Shown here: one piece after another, positions 8,765 through 12,260 of the stretch
Layout: each line of letters starts with the position of its first letter
Numbering within the stretch: the first letter of the stretch is position 1
Source of the DNA: Pseudomonadota bacterium
GTDB lineage: Bacteria; Pseudomonadota; Gammaproteobacteria; Xanthomonadales; Xanthomonadaceae
Assembly: GCA_023393895.1 (NCBI GenBank)
Contig: JAEXBT010000151.1
Location: forward strand, 1-12,260
Length of the DNA stretch: 12,260 nucleotides
Reading direction: 5' to 3'
Notes under the pieces: model-generated
The model's database searches: none
Told to the model about the DNA's origin: nothing
What the model saw: only the letters and a program-made list of their open reading frames with translations
Program-made: the position numbers and the translations under genes

Positions 8765-9198
8765 GGGCGACGATCACCCGGCGCGATCACCGGCGGCACA
8801 TCATCGGGGAGCACGAAGACCGCGCGCCCGCTGATCGGGGGCGCGGGCGCAGCCTCCGGTGCCGCAGGCGCGACCGGGACGGCTACGGGACGGGGCAGCA
8901 CCGGCTCGACCGGATGGATCGGGTGCAGTGCCTCCTCCTCCGCGGCGCGGCGCGCGGCGGCTTCGGCCTCGCGATTGGCCTGGGCCTGTTCGCGCAGGTG
9001 CGCCAGCTCCACCGGGTCCAGTGGGGTCAGGTCCGCACCGGCCGGACGGGCGGGAAACAGCAGCCGGTAGCGCAGCCACATCCATGCCGCCACGCTGAGC
9101 AGCATCAGGCCAAACCACAGCATCATGTGCAAGGTGGAAGTTGTCCGCACCGCCATCAACACGGCGAGCACGGCCACGGGCAGGAGCATCCAGTGCAC
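8761..9198 (-). CDS. Small two-helix membrane protein, function unknown
   Basis: I do not recognise a family. The 145-residue product starts with two hydrophobic stretches (about 2-17 and 23-42), separated by a short RTTST turn, so a hairpin of two inner-membrane helices is likely. Then follow RYR, an Ala/Glu/Arg-rich helical segment at about 67-90 ([20 protein letters not shown], coiled-coil-like) and a Pro/Ala/Val-rich tail to the end. The start is GTG at 9198: GAGGGG at 9206-9211 is spaced seven bases from it, whereas the ATG three codons later is too far away. Reality of the gene is supported by that ribosome site, by the membrane character and by the exact GTGA overlap with pdxJ. The 102 bases upstream, up to cls, hold only small GC hairpins and no terminator I can see, so it may be co-transcribed with cls. 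Confidence 0.75.
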   Translation of the reverse strand: MHWMLLPVAVLAVLMAVRTTSTLHMMLWFGLMLLSVAAWMWLRYRLLFPARPAGADLTPLDPVELAHLREQAQANREAEAAARRAAEEEALHPIHPVEPVLPRPVAVPVAPAAPEAAPAPPISGRAVFVLPDDVPPVIAPGDRRP

Positions 9199-9300
9199 GG
9201 GGCGACCCCTCGGCGTTCAGCTTTCCCGAGTGTAGCCGCCCGTGTGCGCGGCGGAACGCCGCTCGGCGGCGATTCGGAGCCGCTCGCGCATCGCACCGGG

Positions 9301-10773
9301 TCAGAGCAGGGGCGACATCAGCCGCGCGACGGCCTCGGGCAGGCGTTCGGTGAACAGCGGGCGCCTGCCGGCGTCGGGCTCGCGCACGCGCGGGGCGTGG
9401 GCGAATTCCGCCTCGATCTGCCGGGCCAGCGCCGCGGCGATGCCGGCATTGTGGATCAGGGCGTGTATCTCGAAGTTCAGGCGGAAGCTGCGATGGTCGA
9501 AGTTGGCGGTGCCGATCATCGCCAAGTCGTCATCGACCAGCAGGGTCTTGCTGTGCAGCAGGCGCGGGCCGTATTCGTAGACCTTCACCCCGGCGGCCAG
9601 CAGCGCGTCGTAGTAGGAGCGCGCGGCGTAGGTGACCAGCCGGCTGTCACTCATCTTCGGGACCAGCAGGCGCACGTCCACGCCGCCCATCGCGGCGGAG
9701 GTCAGCGCCATCATCGCCGCTTCGCCCGGGACGAAGTACGGCGTGGTCATCCACACCCTGCGGCGCGCCGCATGGATGGCCGAGACGTGCGCACGGTGGA
9801 TCGCCTCCCAGCGCGAATCCGGGCCGGAGGTGACGATCTGCACGGGGATGGGGCCGTCCTGCTTGGGTGGCAGGTTCTGCACCACTTCACCGATCAGCGA
9901 GCGGTCGTCGGTGGCGTAGATCCAGTCCTCCACGAACGCTTGCTGCAGCTCGCGCACCACGTTGCCCTCGATCCGCAGATGGACATCGCGGTAGGCATCC
10001 TGACGCAGGCGCTCGTCCTGGTCGTCGGTGATGTTGATGCCGCCCATGTAGGCGATGCGGCCATCGATCACCACGATCTTGCGATGGGTGCGCAGGTTGA
10101 GCCACGGCCGCTGCCAGAACTTGAGCACCCGGCCGAAGCGCATCGGGTGGAACCAGGCGAGCTCGCCGCCGGCATCGACCAGCGACTGGAAGAAGCGCCG
10201 CGGCGCCTTCTTTGAACCCACGGCATCCAGCAGCAGCCGCACCCGGGCACCCCGGCGCGCCGCCTCCACCAGTGCATCGCGCAACTGCGCGCCGGTTTCG
10301 TCGGGTTCGTAGATGTAGTACTCGACATGCACCTCGCGCCGGGCCTTGGCGATGTCAGCCAGCAGGGCGGGGTACTTGTTGCCGCCATCGACCAGCAGTT
10401 CCAGCCGCGTGGCCGAGGAGGGCGGCAGGCCGGTGGTCGCCAGCACCATGCGCTGCAGCTCCGCGTATTCGGGATTGCCGCTTTCGGCATCCAGCCCAGC
10501 CAGGGCGACATGGCGACGCGCGCGGCGCAGCCGGTGGCGTTCGATCTTCTGCGGCCCGAACAGGTAATAGATCAGGAAGCCGATGTAGGGCAGGAAGGCC
10601 AGGCTCAGCAACCAGCTGAGCGTGGCTGCCGGTTCGCGCTTCTGCAGCAGGATCCAGCCGCCCAGCCAGACCAGATAGGTCAACCAGCCAAGCATCAGCC
10701 AGGTCTTGATGTGGGGCAGGGACCACAGCGCTTGCCACGCGTCGTTCAGGGCGTTCAGCATCTCCTGGAACAT
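9301..10773 (-). CDS. cls: Cardiolipin synthase (phospholipase D family)
   Basis: This inner-membrane enzyme makes cardiolipin, typically from two phosphatidylglycerols in the ClsA type. The 490-residue protein has the ClsA layout. Two N-terminal membrane helices lie at about 22-44 and 49-72, followed by a basic segment (KIERHRLRRARRH). Two phospholipase D domains each carry an HKD motif: His230-Lys232-Asp237 in THRKIVVIDG and His407-Lys409-Asp414 in LHSKTLLVDD. GGINITDD and GTANFDHRS follow the two motifs, and the C-terminus RLMSPLL is characteristic. I chose the ATG at 10773-10771 because GGAG lies six bases upstream on this strand; an in-frame GTG at 10809 would add 12 residues without a good site. 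The family is clear; the exact paralogue class (ClsA against ClsB/C) is inferred from the two membrane helices. Confidence 0.95.
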   Translation of the reverse strand: MFQEMLNALNDAWQALWSLPHIKTWLMLGWLTYLVWLGGWILLQKREPAATLSWLLSLAFLPYIGFLIYYLFGPQKIERHRLRRARRHVALAGLDAESGNPEYAELQRMVLATTGLPPSSATRLELLVDGGNKYPALLADIAKARREVHVEYYIYEPDETGAQLRDALVEAARRGARVRLLLDAVGSKKAPRRFFQSLVDAGGELAWFHPMRFGRVLKFWQRPWLNLRTHRKIVVIDGRIAYMGGINITDDQDERLRQDAYRDVHLRIEGNVVRELQQAFVEDWIYATDDRSLIGEVVQNLPPKQDGPIPVQIVTSGPDSRWEAIHRAHVSAIHAARRRVWMTTPYFVPGEAAMMALTSAAMGGVDVRLLVPKMSDSRLVTYAARSYYDALLAAGVKVYEYGPRLLHSKTLLVDDDLAMIGTANFDHRSFRLNFEIHALIHNAGIAAALARQIEAEFAHAPRVREPDAGRRPLFTERLPEAVARLMSPLL

Positions 10774-10823
10774 TGCGGTCTCCGTTCGCAGCCCGTGCGA
10801 TCCCGCCACGCTAGGCTAACCGG

Positions 10824-11930
10824 ATGACCGCCGTGCACAAAATCCGGATGCCGAAGGCCACGGCGATCAAGGGTCGTGGCGCGGCCTCGCAGGTCGTCGG
10901 GCGCTACGAGAAGACGATCAGCGAAGGCGAGGACGACGGCTGGGGGTCGCTCTACGCCCGCGGCGAGACCGACCCGGCCGCGGCGCCCGCCACCGAGGTG
11001 GCCGAGGAGCGCGCGCGAACCATCATTTCCCGCAACCAGTCCCCGGACGTGGGTTTCTCGCAATCGGTCAACCCGTACCGCGGCTGCGAGCATGGCTGCG
11101 TCTATTGCTTCGCGCGGCCGTCGCACGCCTATCTGGACCTGTCGCCCGGGCTGGATTTCGAGACCAGGCTGTCGGCCAAGACCAATGCCGCCGAACGCCT
11201 GCGTGCCGAACTGGCAAAACCCGGCCACGTGCCGCACCCGATCGCACTCGGCATCAACACCGACGGCTGGCAGCCGATCGAGCGCGATTACCGGATCTCC
11301 CGCGAATGCCTGGAAGTGTTGCTGGAGGCGCGGCATCCGCTCAGCATCGTCACCAAGGCATCGCTGATCAGCCGTGACATCGACCTGCTGGCCGCGCTGG
11401 CCGAACAGCGGCTGGTCCATGTGTCGATCTCGGTGACCACGCTAGACAACCGGCTCTCGGCGAAGCTGGAGCCGCGCGCGGCCGCCCCGCATACCCGGCT
11501 GCGCAACCTCAGCCTGCTGCGCGAGGCGGGCGTTCCGGCGGGCGTGCTGGTGGCACCGATCATCCCGATGATCACCGACCGCGAGATCGAGCACATCCTG
11601 GAAGCGGTCCACGATGCCGGCGCGCTCGATGCGGGCTATGTGCTGCTGCGGCTGCCGCACGAGCTGAAGGACATCTGGCGCGAGTGGCTGGAGCTGCACT
11701 ATCCCGAACGCGCCGCGCACGTGATGAGCCTGATCCGGCAGATGCGCGGCGGCAAGGAGTACGACAGCGCCTACGGCACTCGGATGCGTGGCGAAGGGCC
11801 ATTTGCGCAACTCATCGCGCAACGTTTCAGGAAAGCGCATGCGCGGCTCGGCTTTGCCGGGATGCCGAGACTCGACACCACGCGATTCATGCCGCCGCGC
11901 CGGCCGACGCCGCAGGGCGAACTGTTCTAG
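10824..11930 (+). CDS. PA0069-family radical SAM protein
   Basis: This is a 368-residue radical S-adenosylmethionine enzyme related to the SplB-like group (PA0069 family). The [4Fe-4S] motif CxxxCxxC is intact at Cys88, Cys92 and Cys95 in NPYRGCEHGCVYCFARPSH. The N-terminal IKGRGAASQVVGRYE and the segment GINTDGWQPIERDYRISREC are typical of this family; no SPASM or B12 domain is visible. The reaction is not established to my knowledge. Similarity to spore photoproduct lyase suggests DNA-related chemistry, but that is not evidence of function. The ATG at 10824 has only a weak AGG (10813-10815); an ATG eight codons later (10848) lacks one too. It is divergent from cls across 50 bases in which I see no clear promoter for either gene. 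Its stop is six bases from the convergent permease gene. Confidence 0.92.
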   Translation: MTAVHKIRMPKATAIKGRGAASQVVGRYEKTISEGEDDGWGSLYARGETDPAAAPATEVAEERARTIISRNQSPDVGFSQSVNPYRGCEHGCVYCFARPSHAYLDLSPGLDFETRLSAKTNAAERLRAELAKPGHVPHPIALGINTDGWQPIERDYRISRECLEVLLEARHPLSIVTKASLISRDIDLLAALAEQRLVHVSISVTTLDNRLSAKLEPRAAAPHTRLRNLSLLREAGVPAGVLVAPIIPMITDREIEHILEAVHDAGALDAGYVLLRLPHELKDIWREWLELHYPERAAHVMSLIRQMRGGKEYDSAYGTRMRGEGPFAQLIAQRFRKAHARLGFAGMPRLDTTRFMPPRRPTPQGELF

Positions 11931-11936
11931 AGCCGC

Positions 11937-12260
11937 TCAGCCACCGAGCTGCGGCCACAGCGGGCCGCCCATCCACAGCCAGCGCGCCATCCACGCGCTG
12001 ACGAAGGCGATCACGATCGTCAGCGGCAGACCGATCTTGAGGAAGTCGCCGAAGGTATAGCGGCCGGGGCCGAGGATCAGCAGGTTGCCGTGGTGGCCGA
12101 TCGGCGTGAGGAAGGCGACCACCGCGCCCAGCGCCGTGCAGACCACGAACGGCGTGATCGGCAGGTGCAGCGCCTGCGCCAGCGAGATGGCGATGGGCGC
12201 GAGCAGGGCGGTGGTGGCGGCATCCGACATCACCTGGGTGAGGAAGGCGGCCACGGTGAA
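11937..12260 (-). CDS. SLC13/anion-permease family transporter, C-terminal part
   Basis: This is the C-terminal 107 codons of a multi-helix membrane transporter whose 5' part lies beyond the window edge; the frame is open to base 12260. Three or four hydrophobic helices are visible. The stretch MSDAATTALLAPIAISLA, then FLTPIGHHGNLLILGPG and YTFGDFLKIGLPLT, matches the C-terminal half of the SLC13/DASS and ArsB/NhaD-like (IT superfamily) permeases, where TPIG-x-x-N is the substrate and sodium-binding turn. The substrate (sulfate, phosphate or dicarboxylate) cannot be told from this part. It ends six bases from the convergent radical SAM gene. No terminator is apparent between them; only an imperfect GC stem without a T-run spans the junction. 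Confidence 0.88.
   Translation of the reverse strand, partial: FTVAAFLTQVMSDAATTALLAPIAISLAQALHLPITPFVVCTALGAVVAFLTPIGHHGNLLILGPGRYTFGDFLKIGLPLTIVIAFVSAWMARWLWMGGPLWPQLGG

Noticed and set aside
9248..9268. Overlapping GC hairpins (GCGGCG-GAA-CGCCGC and an alternative) between cls and the small membrane protein
   Set aside because: They are short and mutually exclusive, with no T-run on the minus strand. Such dyads arise readily by chance in DNA of this composition.
8914..10215. Plus-strand open frame of 433 codons over the small membrane protein and cls
   Set aside because: It is antisense to cls, whose HKD motifs are certain. The His/Gln/Arg/Gly-rich translation is typical of a shadow frame.
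10774..10809. Twelve-residue GTG-started extension of cls
   Set aside because: The ATG at 10773 has a well-spaced GGAG; the GTG has no comparable site and the extra residues do not fit the ClsA N-terminus.
11931..11955. Possible shared terminator between the convergent radical SAM and permease genes
   Set aside because: It is an imperfect stem with a 2-base bulge and no T-run on either strand.

Overview
The window is an ordinary-looking piece of core chromosome from a GC-rich gammaproteobacterium, most likely a member of the Xanthomonadaceae (Xanthomonas, Stenotrophomonas, Lysobacter or Luteimonas type). The evidence is gene order and protein character. gyrB is followed by a CAAX-type membrane protease, an M48 lipoprotein and a TPR protein, and then by tonB-exbB-exbD1-exbD2 next to a convergent pdxJ. 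This is the order I recall from the origin-proximal part of Xanthomonas chromosomes. The PdxJ also has the N-terminal VNVNK variant I associate with that family. gyrB normally closes the dnaA-dnaN-recF-gyrB cluster there, so the window probably begins a few kilobases from oriC (inference).

Left part (5-5406, all + strand): gyrB (DNA gyrase subunit B), then a CPBP intramembrane protease, an M48 zinc metalloprotease lipoprotein and a secreted TPR protein. The last three are membrane or envelope proteins. An M48 lipoprotein next to a periplasmic TPR protein looks like a two-gene counterpart of the fused M48-TPR protease BepA (inference).

Centre (5422-8024, + strand): a structured intergenic region holds a hairpin whose T-run faces the minus strand, an extended -10 promoter candidate and a leader hairpin. 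Then come tonB, exbB and two tandem exbD paralogues. These form the energy-transducing complex that uses the inner-membrane proton gradient to drive TonB-dependent outer-membrane receptors. tonB carries a perfect (CCG)12 tract encoding 12 prolines. The operon ends in two consecutive hairpins; the second is a strong intrinsic terminator whose loop contains the stop codon of convergent pdxJ.

Right part: on the minus strand lie pdxJ (vitamin B6 synthesis), a small two-helix membrane protein coupled to pdxJ by a 4-base GTGA overlap, and cls (cardiolipin synthase). Divergent from cls is a PA0069-family radical SAM protein (+). Its end nearly touches the convergent C-terminal part of an SLC13-type anion permease, which is cut by the window edge.

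I see no tRNA, rRNA, CRISPR, insertion sequence, prophage or defence module. No stretch over 300 bases lacks a gene; the largest gaps (about 135, 108 and 102 bases) are described below. I did not find a clearly undescribed system. The most interesting points are the possible split BepA-like pair, the control architecture in front of tonB, the polyproline microsatellite, the near-identical exbD segments and the terminator embedded in pdxJ.
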